Assembly: GCF_003732705.1 (NCBI RefSeq)
Contig: NZ_MOBR01000044.1
Location: 86,546 to 150,545, forward strand
Direction of reading: 5' to 3'
Origin: Pseudomonas frederiksbergensis
GTDB taxonomy: Bacteria; Pseudomonadota; Gammaproteobacteria; Pseudomonadales; Pseudomonadaceae
DNA length: 64,000 nucleotides
Under the pieces are notes generated by a model, which was given only the letters and a program-made list of their open reading frames with translations, was not told the origin of the DNA and made no database searches. The translations under genes and the position numbers were made by a program. Positions 43,352 to 52,662 of the stretch are shown piece by piece. The stretch's first letter is position 1, and every line of letters starts with the position of its first letter.

Positions 43352-44500
43352 TCAGTCAGTACGTGGCTGACTGTTCTTATCGGTCAGGGTCTTGTCGTCG
43401 CTGATGGCAATGTGTGCGCCGTTGTCCAGTTTGATCTGGCCGGCCGTGACCACTTGTTCGCCGCTCTGCACGCCTTTGTTGATCATCACCAGGCCATCAC
43501 GGCGTTCGCCGGTTTCGATGAAGCGTCGTTCGGCGATCAGGATCGGTTGGCCCTTGTCGTCTTTTTCGACACTGCCGTCCTCGGCTTTTTTCTGCCCGAC
43601 CACGTACAGCGAATTGCCGTAGAGGGTGTAGGTGATCGCGCTTTCCGGCACGACGATGTGCTGTTGCGGATCCGGCAACATCACTTGCAGGCTGGCGAAC
43701 ATGCCCGGCAGCAACTTGCCATCCGGGTTGGCCAGCGTGGCGCGTACCTGGATGTTGCGGGTGGTGTTCTCGACCTTCGGGTTGATCGCACTGATGGTGC
43801 CGGGGAAGCTCTGCGTCGGATAGGCCGAGACGATGACCTGCACCGGTTGGCCGAGGCCAATCTTCGGCACCGATTGCTCGGGCAGGAAGAAGTCGACGTA
43901 GAGGCTGCTGAGGTCTTGCAGGGTGGCGATCATCGTGCCGCTGGCGAGGTAGTCGCCGACGTCCACCTGACGAATGCCGATGGTGCCGCTGAACGGCGCG
44001 AGGATGCGTTTCTTCGCCAGGGAGGCCTTGAGTTGATTAACCGTGGCCTTGTTCTTTTGCAATTGGGCCGAGAGCCGGTCGTACTCGCCTTTGGAGATGG
44101 CGCGGCTGTCGACCAATTGACTGCCGCGACCGAAATCCAGCTGCGCCAGCCCGAGGTCAGCCTGGGCGGTTTCCAGCAGGGCGCTCTCCACGGCGCTGTC
44201 CAGTTGCAGCAGCGGTTGCCCGGCCTTGACCTTCTGCCCTGACTCGAACATCAGCTCCTTGACGGTGCCGGCGATCTCCAGGCTCAGGTTCACCCCTTGC
44301 AACGCCTTGAGCGTGCCGACAGTGGGCAAGCGCAACTGCCACGGCTGTTCGGTGGCCGTGGCCACGGCGACACTGATGGGCGGTTTCGGTTTGGAAAAAC
44401 CCTGGATCATCGTGTAAATCGAAAAGGCCTTGTAACCGCCCAGGGCCAGCACGATCAGCAACACAACACCCAACATGATCAGCATGCGGCGACGCAGCAT
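43352..44500 (-). CDS. RND efflux periplasmic adaptor (MexV-like)
   Basis: A 382-residue membrane-fusion protein. An N-terminal signal anchor (about 6-26) precedes the lipoyl/barrel-sandwich domain split by a helical hairpin (about 75-190, with VDSRAISKGEYDRLSAQ), then β-barrel and membrane-proximal domains. The ATG 44500 has AAGGAAG upstream; the in-frame ATG at 44578 is rejected. No lipobox cysteine is seen, so it is probably anchored by the uncleaved helix. It lies 13 bases upstream of the permease gene, in one operon. Confidence 0.92.
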   Translation of the reverse strand: MLRRRMLIMLGVVLLIVLALGGYKAFSIYTMIQGFSKPKPPISVAVATATEQPWQLRLPTVGTLKALQGVNLSLEIAGTVKELMFESGQKVKAGQPLLQLDSAVESALLETAQADLGLAQLDFGRGSQLVDSRAISKGEYDRLSAQLQKNKATVNQLKASLAKKRILAPFSGTIGIRQVDVGDYLASGTMIATLQDLSSLYVDFFLPEQSVPKIGLGQPVQVIVSAYPTQSFPGTISAINPKVENTTRNIQVRATLANPDGKLLPGMFASLQVMLPDPQQHIVVPESAITYTLYGNSLYVVGQKKAEDGSVEKDDKGQPILIAERRFIETGERRDGLVMINKGVQSGEQVVTAGQIKLDNGAHIAISDDKTLTDKNSQPRTD

Positions 44501-44602
44501 ATTTCCACTTCCTTGGAGAAAATCAGGCGAGACAGGCGGGAACATTACTCCGAGTGCGGCAGTGAATCCAACTGGCACTTATTACAGGATGGCGCAAACC
44601 CC

Positions 44603-44692
44603 GTAGGAGCAAAGCTTGCTCGCGATGGCGGTGTGTCATCGTACGAATAAGCTGACTGATACACCGCCATCGCGAGCAAGCTTTGCTCCTAC
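44603..44692. repeat. REPIN, variant GTAGGAGCAAAGCTTGCTCGCGA
   Basis: Inverted arms GTAGGAGCAAAGCTTGCTCG and CGAGCAAGCTTTGCTCCTAC with a 45-base centre, between the efflux adaptor start and the DUF1513 gene stop. The arm has an AAAGC core instead of the GAGGC of the main family. Confidence 0.92.
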
Positions 44693-44706
44693 AGGGGAGG
44701 GGGATT

Positions 44707-45819
44707 TCAGATCAAGTGAAGATGGTTATCCCAAAGCCCCGCCGGCAACTCCAACGGTTTTGCAACCAAATCTGTCTGACGGCAATCGTAGTACCGGCAA
44801 CGGCCCTGACCCGAGGTCACGACAAACCCGTCGGCCACGGCACCAACGCCGGCGCAATCCGGCAGCGGCGCATCCAGGCGCACTTCGCCGCTGTCCAGGT
44901 CCCAGATGAAAAAGCGATTACCGCGCGGCGCCGTCAATGCGACCAGCCGCAGTTCGCTGTGCACCGCGACGCTGGCGGTGTAATGCCCCATGGCCTGCAA
45001 CTGGTGCTCCGGCACCGGGAACGCCACGAATGGCTGCCCTGGGCGCTTGATCGCCAGCAACTCCGACGACTCGTGGGACGGCCCCATGAATTGCTGGCTG
45101 GCGAGGATGGTGCCGTCGCTGGCAATCCCAAGATGGCGCACGCTGTTCATCTGTTGGGCGAGGGTTTCCTTGCTCAACAACGTGCCGTCGCGCTGCATCA
45201 GGACCAAGCTCGGTTCCATGGCGTTGAGGTTCATTTCGACGCGGCTCTCGGCCTCGGTGCGAATCCCGCCGTTGGCCACCACCAGGGTATCGCCGTCGGG
45301 CATCCACGACACCTGATGCGGACCGACGCCATGGGTAGGGATTTCGCCGCTGTGGATAAGTCGCTGACCTTCGAACTTATACACACCCAGCAAGCCACGG
45401 CCCGGATCGGAGGTGTCGTTCTCGGTGGCGTACAAGAACTCGCCATCCTTGTGAATCACCGCGTGCCCGTAGAAATGCCGGTTCGGTTGCGAGGTCACGG
45501 TTTGCAGCAACGTGCCGTCGCGCAGGTCGATCAGGTAACTCTCGGTGCCGGGACGCCGGGCGACAAACAGCGCAATCGCCAGCGTCGGGTGATTGATGAT
45601 GTCGTGGCAACGCTGGCCGACCTGGGTGGCGAACACTCGGGTGCCGTCCAGCCGATAACCGACGGCGTAATGCTTGCCGTCGGTGTCGTCCCGGGCCGAC
45701 AGCAGCAGCGGGCTCTTGTCCTTGTGCTTGAACAGCGTCCAGCCGCCCAGTGTCACTGCTCCCAGCAGCAAACTACCTAAAGTCAGAGCCTGACGTCGCA
45801 GCATGGCACTCGCCCTCAT
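44707..45819 (-). CDS. DUF1513 protein (periplasmic β-propeller-like) in the imelysin operon
   Basis: A 370-residue protein. The N-terminus (MLRRQALTLGSLLLGAV after five residues) resembles a twin-arginine signal. The body has repeating WD-like strands such as GVYKFEGQRLIHSGEIPTHGVGPHQVSWMPDGDTLVVANGG, in line with a propeller fold, and several histidines. Its ATG at 45819 overlaps the imelysin stop by one base (TGATG), indicating coupled translation. Fourth in the set imelysin-I, di-haem, imelysin-II, DUF1513. Function unknown; context suggests periplasmic iron handling. Confidence 0.85.
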   Translation of the reverse strand: MRASAMLRRQALTLGSLLLGAVTLGGWTLFKHKDKSPLLLSARDDTDGKHYAVGYRLDGTRVFATQVGQRCHDIINHPTLAIALFVARRPGTESYLIDLRDGTLLQTVTSQPNRHFYGHAVIHKDGEFLYATENDTSDPGRGLLGVYKFEGQRLIHSGEIPTHGVGPHQVSWMPDGDTLVVANGGIRTEAESRVEMNLNAMEPSLVLMQRDGTLLSKETLAQQMNSVRHLGIASDGTILASQQFMGPSHESSELLAIKRPGQPFVAFPVPEHQLQAMGHYTASVAVHSELRLVALTAPRGNRFFIWDLDSGEVRLDAPLPDCAGVGAVADGFVVTSGQGRCRYYDCRQTDLVAKPLELPAGLWDNHLHLI

Positions 45820-46883
45820 CAGTCACCGTCGTTGGCGTTGAAGCCCAGTTGGATGCCCAGCGCCTTGGCCAGTTCGCCTTCGTGCAGGCGATGGACGACG
45901 TTAAGGCTGTCGTAGAGATCGTTGAGTTGCTGGCGACCGGCATCGTCGTTGAGCATTTCGGTCAGCGAGCGCTGGTTGCTGGCGAACAACTTGAGCGAGG
46001 CAGCGTAGGCGGCATCGATCTTGTCGGCCAACGGTTTCTGATCGCTCGGCAACAGCCCGCGCAGGCCTTTGTTGTCGACTCCGACCCACACGGTTTTCGC
46101 CGCGGCCAGGCTGGCTTCCATACCTTGCAGCGACGATTGGCTGCGCCACGCATCAGCCTGGAACGGCTGCGGAATGCCCTTGGTCTGACGACCCATCGGC
46201 GTGCCGAGTTTTTTCTTCAGGGTGTCCAGCGCAGTGACCTGCACGCGAAGCAGATCGGCGATCGCTTCGTGGGAATCGGCGTAGCGCTGGTTCGGGAATT
46301 TGCTCATCTGCGCGAGCATCCCGTCGTTGGTGTTCCAGCGCGACAGGATCTCTTCGGCCAGTTGCTTCTGACGTTCGCCGATGGCGGTCAGCAGCGGGCA
46401 ATACTTGGCTTTCTGGGTGGCATCGGCCATGTCGATCTTGCTGTCGAACAGGATGTATTCGTAGGCCGAAAGGCCCTGAACCACCACGCTCGATTTGGCC
46501 AGCGCAGCGGCATCAATCTGCGGTTGGGCGGTGACCAGTTGCTCGACCTGACGGCCAACGAGGTTTTTCTTGTCCGGCCAGAACTGCACCTGCCACGCAC
46601 GATTGCCCTCGGCCAGCGGCCCGATCAGCAACGGTTGCAGCTCGGCCCAGGCTTTCTGCGCGTGCAGGAAGTCGGCGCGGGCGGTGTCCAGGTCTTCCTT
46701 GCCTTCGCAATAGGCGAGGGCGCTGACGGCCAGTTGGCGGTCGGCTTCAACCCAGCGGCTGTACGTCGGCAAGATCACTTGCTTGGCGATGGCCGCCGAG
46801 GTCACGGCTTGCGGATCCTGCGGCGAACAGGCGCCGAGGGCGAGCGCTGCAAGGCTGGTAAATAACAACTTGGGACGGAACAT
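45819..46883 (-). CDS. Imelysin-family lipoprotein with altered GxHxxE motif
   Basis: A 354-residue predicted periplasmic lipoprotein: signal peptide ending in the lipobox LGAC with C19. The imelysin (M75) domain covers nearly all the rest. Where classical imelysins have GxHxxE, this one reads GLSAYE (137-142), so the histidine is a serine while Glu remains. Such EfeO/IcmP relatives are linked to iron transport. It lies 26 bases downstream of the di-haem gene and is translationally coupled to the DUF1513 gene. Confidence 0.88.
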   Translation of the reverse strand: MFRPKLLFTSLAALALGACSPQDPQAVTSAAIAKQVILPTYSRWVEADRQLAVSALAYCEGKEDLDTARADFLHAQKAWAELQPLLIGPLAEGNRAWQVQFWPDKKNLVGRQVEQLVTAQPQIDAAALAKSSVVVQGLSAYEYILFDSKIDMADATQKAKYCPLLTAIGERQKQLAEEILSRWNTNDGMLAQMSKFPNQRYADSHEAIADLLRVQVTALDTLKKKLGTPMGRQTKGIPQPFQADAWRSQSSLQGMEASLAAAKTVWVGVDNKGLRGLLPSDQKPLADKIDAAYAASLKLFASNQRSLTEMLNDDAGRQQLNDLYDSLNVVHRLHEGELAKALGIQLGFNANDGD

Positions 46884-46909
46884 GTCGGGCTCCCGATTCT
46901 TTTAAGTGC

Positions 46910-48337
46910 TTAGAGAGAATTCAAAAACGCCAGCAACGCAGCGCGCTGCTCGGCATTGAAAGACAAAACCTGTTGCTGCGCCGCGCTCGCTTCGCCGCCA
47001 TGCCAGAGCACGGCTTCGAGCAGGTTGCGGGCGCGGCCATCATGCAAAAACTGGGTGTGACCGCTGACCGCTTGCGTCAGGCCGATGCCCCACAACGGCG
47101 GCGTGCGCCAGTCGCGGCCACTGGCCTGGAATTCCGTGCGGTTGTCGGCCAGGCCGTCGCCCATGTCATGCAGCAGCAGATCGCTGTAGGGGCGAATCAC
47201 TTGATTGGCCAGTTCAGGTTCGGCGGCGTTGGCGGCGGTGGTGTATTTGGGCGTGTGACAGGACTGGCATCCCGCCTGGAAAAACAGATTCTTGCCCGCC
47301 AGCACTTGCGGCGCGCTGACGTCGCGGCGGGCCGGGACGGCGAGGTTGCGGCTGTAGAACAACACCAGGCGCAGAATGTTGTCGCTGACTTCCGGCTCGC
47401 CATTTGGGCCATTGCCGTTGGGCGCTTGCTTGCAGGCGGTTTGCGCCTCGGTGCAGTCATCGAACGGTCGCAGGCTGGTGGTCAGGCCCATGTCACCCGA
47501 AAACGCGTGAACATTCTGTTGATTGAGGTTCGGTTGCCCGGCTTTCCAGCCGAATCGGCCGAGGACGGTTTTTTGCTGGGCGTCATCCCAGACCCGGTTC
47601 GGGCGCCCGGCGATGCCGTTTTTGTCTTTGGCCTGGGCCTCGGCGTTGGCCAGGATCGCTTCGTCGGGGATCGCTTCGAGCAGGCCCAGGCCAATCATCG
47701 GCGGCGCAACCCGCGCCGAGAAACGCGTGTCAGGGTGCATCGGGCCGTAGCCCAGTTGGGTGATCTGCAAGGTCGGTTTGCGCAGTTCGACTTCGGTGCC
47801 GTCCTTAAAACGAACGGGCACGGGTGTGTAGTCAACGCGTACCTTGCCTTCCGGGGCGACGCCGGGCACCGACATGTCCTGGAGCTGCCCACCGTAGACC
47901 GGCTCCGGGACCACGCCGATGTGCTCGATGACCTTGGCGTAGGCCGGCGCATCGGGAATCGACAGGCGCACCAGCATCGACACCGCATTATTGGCGTCCG
48001 GCGTCGGCGGGTGACCGCGACCGTCCTTGATGTGGCAGTTCTGGCAGGCGTTGGTGTTGAACAACGGGCCGAGGCCATCCCGGGCGGTGGTGGTCGACGG
48101 TGCGATCACCCAGGGGCTGCGGAAGAAGCTGTTGCCGACGCTGAAATCCACCCGTCGTGACGGTGGCAGATTGGCGGACGGCAGGGAAAAGGCGTTCTGA
48201 TCGGTCTTGCGCACCGTCGCGCTGCCACCGGACCGGGCTTCACCGGGCTCGGCCTTGGTAAAACGCGGGGCGTCATCGCAGGCACTCAGGCCCAGGGCCA
48301 TGAACAAGGTGCACAGACGAAGAGGCAACGACGGCAT
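46910..48337 (-). CDS. Di-haem oxidoreductase, putative peroxidase-like lipoprotein
   Basis: A 475-residue periplasmic protein. The N-terminus has a signal peptide with lipobox LSAC (C20). Two c-type haem sites are visible, C98QNCH102 and C357QSCH361, in the order of the DUF1111/di-haem oxidoredictase family. ATG 48337 gives a good signal peptide; an in-frame ATG at 48373 adds 12 residues. It is first in the trio with imelysin-II and DUF1513. The role is likely iron oxidation or electron transfer in the periplasm, but this is inferred from partners only. Confidence 0.88.
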   Translation of the reverse strand: MPSLPLRLCTLFMALGLSACDDAPRFTKAEPGEARSGGSATVRKTDQNAFSLPSANLPPSRRVDFSVGNSFFRSPWVIAPSTTTARDGLGPLFNTNACQNCHIKDGRGHPPTPDANNAVSMLVRLSIPDAPAYAKVIEHIGVVPEPVYGGQLQDMSVPGVAPEGKVRVDYTPVPVRFKDGTEVELRKPTLQITQLGYGPMHPDTRFSARVAPPMIGLGLLEAIPDEAILANAEAQAKDKNGIAGRPNRVWDDAQQKTVLGRFGWKAGQPNLNQQNVHAFSGDMGLTTSLRPFDDCTEAQTACKQAPNGNGPNGEPEVSDNILRLVLFYSRNLAVPARRDVSAPQVLAGKNLFFQAGCQSCHTPKYTTAANAAEPELANQVIRPYSDLLLHDMGDGLADNRTEFQASGRDWRTPPLWGIGLTQAVSGHTQFLHDGRARNLLEAVLWHGGEASAAQQQVLSFNAEQRAALLAFLNSL

Positions 48338-48478
48338 CAGGTTTCCTGAAAGACGAGCAAAACAAGGGCGCAAAGTCTAACAGGGCAGGGGAAATTGAAT
48401 AAGAGGAATTATCGTTTGGTTGATGTGGGACATGATTTCCCTGCCCACCACAATTCACCTGTGGGAACGCAATCCAAT

Positions 48479-48567
48479 GTGGGAGCGAGCTTGCTCGCGA
48501 TGGGGTCATCGCAGTCGACATTGATGTTGAATGTGCGACCGCTATCGCGAGCAAGCTCGCTCCCACA
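48479..48567. repeat. REPIN, GTGGGAGCGAGCTTGCTCGCGA
   Basis: Inverted arms TGTGGGAGCGAGCTTGCTCG and CGAGCAAGCTCGCTCCCACA with a 45-base centre. First of two tandem REPINs filling the gap between icmP and the di-haem gene (48338-48743). Confidence 0.93.
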
Positions 48568-48584
48568 GGTTTGCCGCAATCCAT

Positions 48585-48674
48585 TGTGGGAGCGAGCCTG
48601 CTCGCGAAAGCGGTATCGGCCGCGCTGGAAATGTTGTCTGTTACGGCCTCTTCGCGAGCAGGCTCGCTCCCACA
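48585..48674. repeat. REPIN, GTGGGAGCGAGCCTGCTCGCGA
   Basis: Second of the two tandem elements, 17 bases from the first, with arms TGTGGGAGCGAGCCTGCTCG and CGAGCAGGCTCGCTCCCACA. Confidence 0.93.
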
Positions 48675-48702
48675 GGGGGATTGCGTTTAGGCAGGAATAA
48701 AG

Positions 48703-48727
48703 AAGGCGACCCGAAGGTCGCCTTTTT
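48703..48727 (-). terminator. Terminator after the IcmP-like gene
   Basis: Stem AAGGCGACC/GGTCGCCTT with a four-base loop, 20 bases past the stop on the minus strand. T-rich flanks on both sides. It separates this gene from the rest of the imelysin set. Confidence 0.82.
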
Positions 48728-48743
48728 ATTCAGCCTGCGTTGA

Positions 48744-50096
48744 TCAGAATTCGTGATCAGCGTTGTCCGGGTTCAGGTCGCTGATGCCCAGTTTGCCAGC
48801 GGCTTGTTCGATCGAACCGGTCTGCTTGACCAGCGACGCGATGGCGTCACGCACGATCTGGTTGCCCGCGGTGTTGCCGGCGGCGATCAACTGGTCGTAG
48901 TGCTCACCCTTGTTGGCGTGATCGACCATGATCTGGATCTTGGCTTCGGTAGCAGCCAGATCGGCTTTCAGGGCGGTGTCGGCAGCCGGGTCGGCCTTGG
49001 CCACCAGAGACGACAGGCTCGCGCCGGTCATTTTGGTGCCGTCGACGCGGGTGTATTCGCCCAGGTACACGTTACGAACGCCTTTGGCATCGTAGAAGTG
49101 CGAGTTGTGGGTGTTGTCGCTGAAGCAATCCTGTTCGTCTTCCGGGGAGTTGGCTTCCAGGGAAACCTTCATGCGCTCGCCCGCCAGTTCGCCCAGGGAC
49201 AGGCTGCCCATGCCGAACAGCATTTTGCGCAGGCCGGTTTCGGCTGGCTCGGCTTCCAGGGTGGCGCGGTAGTTGTCGGCCACGTTCGGCTTCCAGTTAC
49301 CGACCATTTCTTCCAGGTCGCTGACCAGCAGTTGGGTCACGGACTTCAGGTAGGCACGGCGACGATCATTGTGACCGCCAGTCGCGCCTTTGCCTTCCAG
49401 GTAGTCGGAAGCAGGACGGTTGCCGGCGCCAGGGCCGGTGCCGTTCAGGTCCTGGCCCCACAGCAGGAATTCGATGGCGTGATAGCCAGTGGCGACGTTG
49501 GCTTCGGAACCGCCCAGCTCGTTCAGGCTGGCGAGTTTTTCCGGAGTGATGTCTTTGACGTCGACCTTGTCTTCGCCGACCTGGACTTCGGTGTTGGCGA
49601 TGATGTTGGCGGTGGCGCCCGGGTTACCCAGTGCGTGTTCGTAGGTCTTGTCGACATAGTCGATCAGGCCTTCGTCCAGTGGCCAGGCGTTCACCTGACC
49701 TTCCCAGTCGTCGATGATGGTGTTGCCGAAGCGGAACACTTCGCTCTGCAGATAAGGAACACGAGCAGCGACCCAGGCAGCCTTGGCGGCTTTCAGGGTG
49801 TCGGCGTCCGGCTTGGCGAGGAAGGCATCAACGGCGGTTTGCAGGGTTTTCGCGGTAGATTCGGCATCGCTGTAAACGGCGAAGACCATGTCGGCGTAAT
49901 GCGCGACCACTGCTTTGGCGGCGGCTTCGTCGACTTTGCCGGCGGCGGCTGGCGCAGCAGCTGGAGCGGCGGCAGTGGTGCTGGCGGCTGGCGCAGGCGT
50001 TGGCGCGGCAGCGGTCTTGTCTTTGCCTTCGCCGCAACCGGCGAGGGAAATAGCGATGGCCAACAGACTGGCGGTAGCCAGAGGCATACGAATCAT
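48744..50096 (-). CDS. Imelysin-family lipoprotein (IcmP-like)
   Basis: A 450-residue protein. The signal peptide ends in LAGC (C21), followed by an Ala/Pro-rich linker (about 28-55) and an imelysin domain with the intact motif G204YHAIE209. The P. aeruginosa counterpart next to bifA is IcmP, described as an insulin-cleaving metalloproteinase of the outer membrane; related EfeO-type proteins bind iron. ATG 50096 has AGG nine bases upstream; the ATG at 50105 has none. A perfect inverted repeat lies 59 bases upstream. A terminator follows the stop. Confidence 0.9.
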   Translation of the reverse strand: MIRMPLATASLLAIAISLAGCGEGKDKTAAAPTPAPAASTTAAAPAAAPAAAGKVDEAAAKAVVAHYADMVFAVYSDAESTAKTLQTAVDAFLAKPDADTLKAAKAAWVAARVPYLQSEVFRFGNTIIDDWEGQVNAWPLDEGLIDYVDKTYEHALGNPGATANIIANTEVQVGEDKVDVKDITPEKLASLNELGGSEANVATGYHAIEFLLWGQDLNGTGPGAGNRPASDYLEGKGATGGHNDRRRAYLKSVTQLLVSDLEEMVGNWKPNVADNYRATLEAEPAETGLRKMLFGMGSLSLGELAGERMKVSLEANSPEDEQDCFSDNTHNSHFYDAKGVRNVYLGEYTRVDGTKMTGASLSSLVAKADPAADTALKADLAATEAKIQIMVDHANKGEHYDQLIAAGNTAGNQIVRDAIASLVKQTGSIEQAAGKLGISDLNPDNADHEF

Positions 50097-50154
50097 GGCG
50101 AACATCCTGCTTCGATAGAGGGTGGAATGGCGCTTTGGGCGCGCAAAACTGCGA

Positions 50155-50179
50155 CATAATGCAAATCTTTCGCATTATG
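50155..50179 (-). promoter_or_regulatory. Perfect inverted repeat upstream of the IcmP-like gene (possible Fur or other operator)
   Basis: CATAATGC, nine bases, GCATTATG. The AT-rich flanks resemble an iron-regulated operator, and the AATGCAAAT-type core is partly Fur-like. Binding protein not established; promoter position suits a repressor site. Confidence 0.45.
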
Positions 50180-50258
50180 TGTAAAGGGTTGTGCTTGGAA
50201 ATATTTCGTATTTGGCGAGGGGTTGCGCTGGATCAAGGCTCCAGACGCAACCGTCAAC

Positions 50259-52310
50259 TTAGAGGATGGCCGCGTTACTGCGCTGGGCCTGCTTTAAATA
50301 AGCGCTCAACTCCCGGGCCGGCAGCGGTTTGCTGTAGTGATAACCCTGACCCTCATGGCAACCTTCGGAGATGATGTAGGCCTCTTGCTCGGCGGTTTCC
50401 ACGCCTTCGGCAATCACCTGCATGCCCAGGCTCTTGCCCAGTTGGATGATGGCGCGAACGATGGTCGCATCGTCGTCGTCATCGAGCAGGTCCTGGACGA
50501 AGCTCTTGTCGATCTTGATCTTGTCCAGAGGCAGGCTTTTCAGATAACTCAGCGACGAATAGCCCGTGCCGAAGTCGTCGATGGCGATCAGCGCGCCGGA
50601 GCGACGCAGGCTCAGCAAGTGCTGGGCGGCGGTGCTGATGTCTTCCATCAGGCCGGTTTCGGTGACTTCCAGCTCCAGGCTGCGGGGCGGCAGTCGGTAG
50701 ATTTGCAGCAGGTTGTTGACCACCCGTGGCAACTCGGCGTGGTGCAGTTGCACGGTGGACAGGTTCACCGCCATGCGCAGGTCGGCGAACCCCTGGTCAT
50801 GCCAGTCGCGCAATTGCTTGCAGGCCTGATCCAGCACCCACTCGCCGATGGCAATGATGGTGCCGTTCTGCTCGGCCAGCGGGATGAACAGGTCCGGCGG
50901 CACCAGCCCGTGTTCCGGGTGCTGCCAGCGAATCAAGGCCTCGACGCCGACCACCCGGTGATCGCGGTAGCTGATCTGCGGTTGGTAGACGAGGTAGAAC
51001 TGATCGCGGATCAGGGCATCGCGCAGGTCTTTTTCCAGTTCGCGGCGGCGGCGCATTTCGCTGTCGACGCTGGCGATATAGAACTGATAGCGGTTGCGCG
51101 AGCGAGTCTTGGCCAGGGTCATGGTCTGCTCGGCTTTCTGCAGCAGCTTCTCAGTGCTGTCACCGTCCTCGGGGAACAGGGTGATGCCGATGGTGGCGCG
51201 CAGGCGGATTTCCTGATGGTCGAGGGCAAATGCCGCTTCCAGGTCATCGAGAATGCTTTGGGCCAGTTCGGCGGCTTCGTAAGGTTGTTCGATGTCGGCC
51301 TGGACCAGCGCAAACTGGTCGCCACCGAGGCGGGCGAGAGCGCCGAGGCGACCGCTGTGGGCCCGTAGGCGATCTGCCAGGGCCAGCAACAGTTGGTCGC
51401 CGGTCTGGTAGCTGAATTGTTCGTTGATACCCTTGAAGTCATCCAGACCGACAACCAGCACTGCAACCCGACGTTGCAATTTGCCGGCGTCCACCAGGAT
51501 CTTGTCCAGTTGCTGCTGCAATTGCTGGCGGTTGGGCAGGCCGGTGAGGAAATCGTACTGGGCCATGCGCAACAGGCTGTTTTCGGCTTCGTGGCGCAGG
51601 TGGGTGTTGCGCTCGATGGACTCGAGCAACTGGTTGGCGGTGTTGATCCAGATGCCCAGTTCGTTTTTTTCGTGGCCCTTGATCTGCGGAATCTTGTGTT
51701 CGCTGGGGCGGTCGGGGTTGATCTCGGTCAGGTGCTCGATGATCCGCGACAGCGGTTTGGTCAGCAGCCAGTGGTAAACCAGGTACAGCACCAGGCCCAT
51801 GGCGAGGGCGCGCAACACACCGGAAATGAAGATGATCACCGAGCTGACGATAAACCCCTGGCCATAGGTGGCGGTGTCGAGGGTGATGCTCAGGTCGCCG
51901 TAATACTCGCTGTAGGGCCCGCGACCCACCAGTTGGGTGGTGAAGGTGCGTTCCTGGCCGAGGATCAGGTCGGTCAGCCAGCGGCTGTTGGAGTGCTGCA
52001 GCTCGCGGGATTTCTGCGCGAGCATGGCTTCATTGGGATGACCGATGGAGGCCTGGCGCACGGCGTCGTCCTGGAACAGGCCTTCGATCACCTGCATGCC
52101 CATCTCCCGGTCCAGGCTGTAGACGGCCTGGGTCGAGGGGTCGCGGAACATGTCGAGGATGCGCTGGGCATCACCGGCCACGGCCTGGCGTGTTTTATAG
52201 GCATCGAAAACGATCTGCGCGCAGCTCAAGACCACGCCGACGATCAATGCCGACAGGAGCACGACCCGGAGCAACTTCACCGACAAGCTGTTCTTGAGTT
52301 CCAGCTTCAA
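50259..52310 (-). CDS. bifA: Cyclic-di-GMP phosphodiesterase BifA (degenerate GGDEF, intact EAL)
   Basis: A 683-residue inner-membrane protein. Membrane segments at about 13-36 and 155-182 enclose a periplasmic loop; a HAMP-like linker follows. The GGDEF domain has GGDQF (329-333) in place of GGDEF, so cyclase activity is unlikely. The EAL domain has E457AL and DDFGTGYSS near 580, the signatures of an active phosphodiesterase. This matches BifA, which lowers c-di-GMP and so promotes swarming and dispersal. In P. aeruginosa and P. putida the gene also sits between icmP and sodB. Confidence 0.92.
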   Translation of the reverse strand: MKLELKNSLSVKLLRVVLLSALIVGVVLSCAQIVFDAYKTRQAVAGDAQRILDMFRDPSTQAVYSLDREMGMQVIEGLFQDDAVRQASIGHPNEAMLAQKSRELQHSNSRWLTDLILGQERTFTTQLVGRGPYSEYYGDLSITLDTATYGQGFIVSSVIIFISGVLRALAMGLVLYLVYHWLLTKPLSRIIEHLTEINPDRPSEHKIPQIKGHEKNELGIWINTANQLLESIERNTHLRHEAENSLLRMAQYDFLTGLPNRQQLQQQLDKILVDAGKLQRRVAVLVVGLDDFKGINEQFSYQTGDQLLLALADRLRAHSGRLGALARLGGDQFALVQADIEQPYEAAELAQSILDDLEAAFALDHQEIRLRATIGITLFPEDGDSTEKLLQKAEQTMTLAKTRSRNRYQFYIASVDSEMRRRRELEKDLRDALIRDQFYLVYQPQISYRDHRVVGVEALIRWQHPEHGLVPPDLFIPLAEQNGTIIAIGEWVLDQACKQLRDWHDQGFADLRMAVNLSTVQLHHAELPRVVNNLLQIYRLPPRSLELEVTETGLMEDISTAAQHLLSLRRSGALIAIDDFGTGYSSLSYLKSLPLDKIKIDKSFVQDLLDDDDDATIVRAIIQLGKSLGMQVIAEGVETAEQEAYIISEGCHEGQGYHYSKPLPARELSAYLKQAQRSNAAIL

Positions 52311-52660
52311 AGGGTTATTCCTTGTTCCGTGCGGGTAGCATCAAGTTGCCATGAGTATTGGCAATCCCGTGATGGCAGTCAAAGGGACAATTCAGCTCAG
52401 GGGATTTTGCCTGCAGCTTGGCCAATATGCTGTTGTTTCGAGTCTTTGTCCTATTCGTACTGTGTCGGTAGTTTTTGCCTTCAACTTGAGGAGGATCGGG
52501 ACTATTTTTCCTTTGGGTTGATGTTAGTCCGCTGTGGCGTTGGGGCAAGGGGCTTGCGTCTTGTTTCATCGTAGGAATTTGCGATGGGGCTTGTGGGGCT
52601 TGGCGGCCTTTGGGCCGACCATGTTCTTGGTGATTGTGTGCATATCCGTTTTTGTGGTGA
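52311..52660. other. bifA upstream region, no gene seen
   Basis: About 350 bases between the bifA start and the GC-rich repeat. It should contain the bifA promoter. I see no supported reading frame with a ribosome site or any recognisable motif. Confidence 0.5.
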
Positions 52661-52662
52661 TG

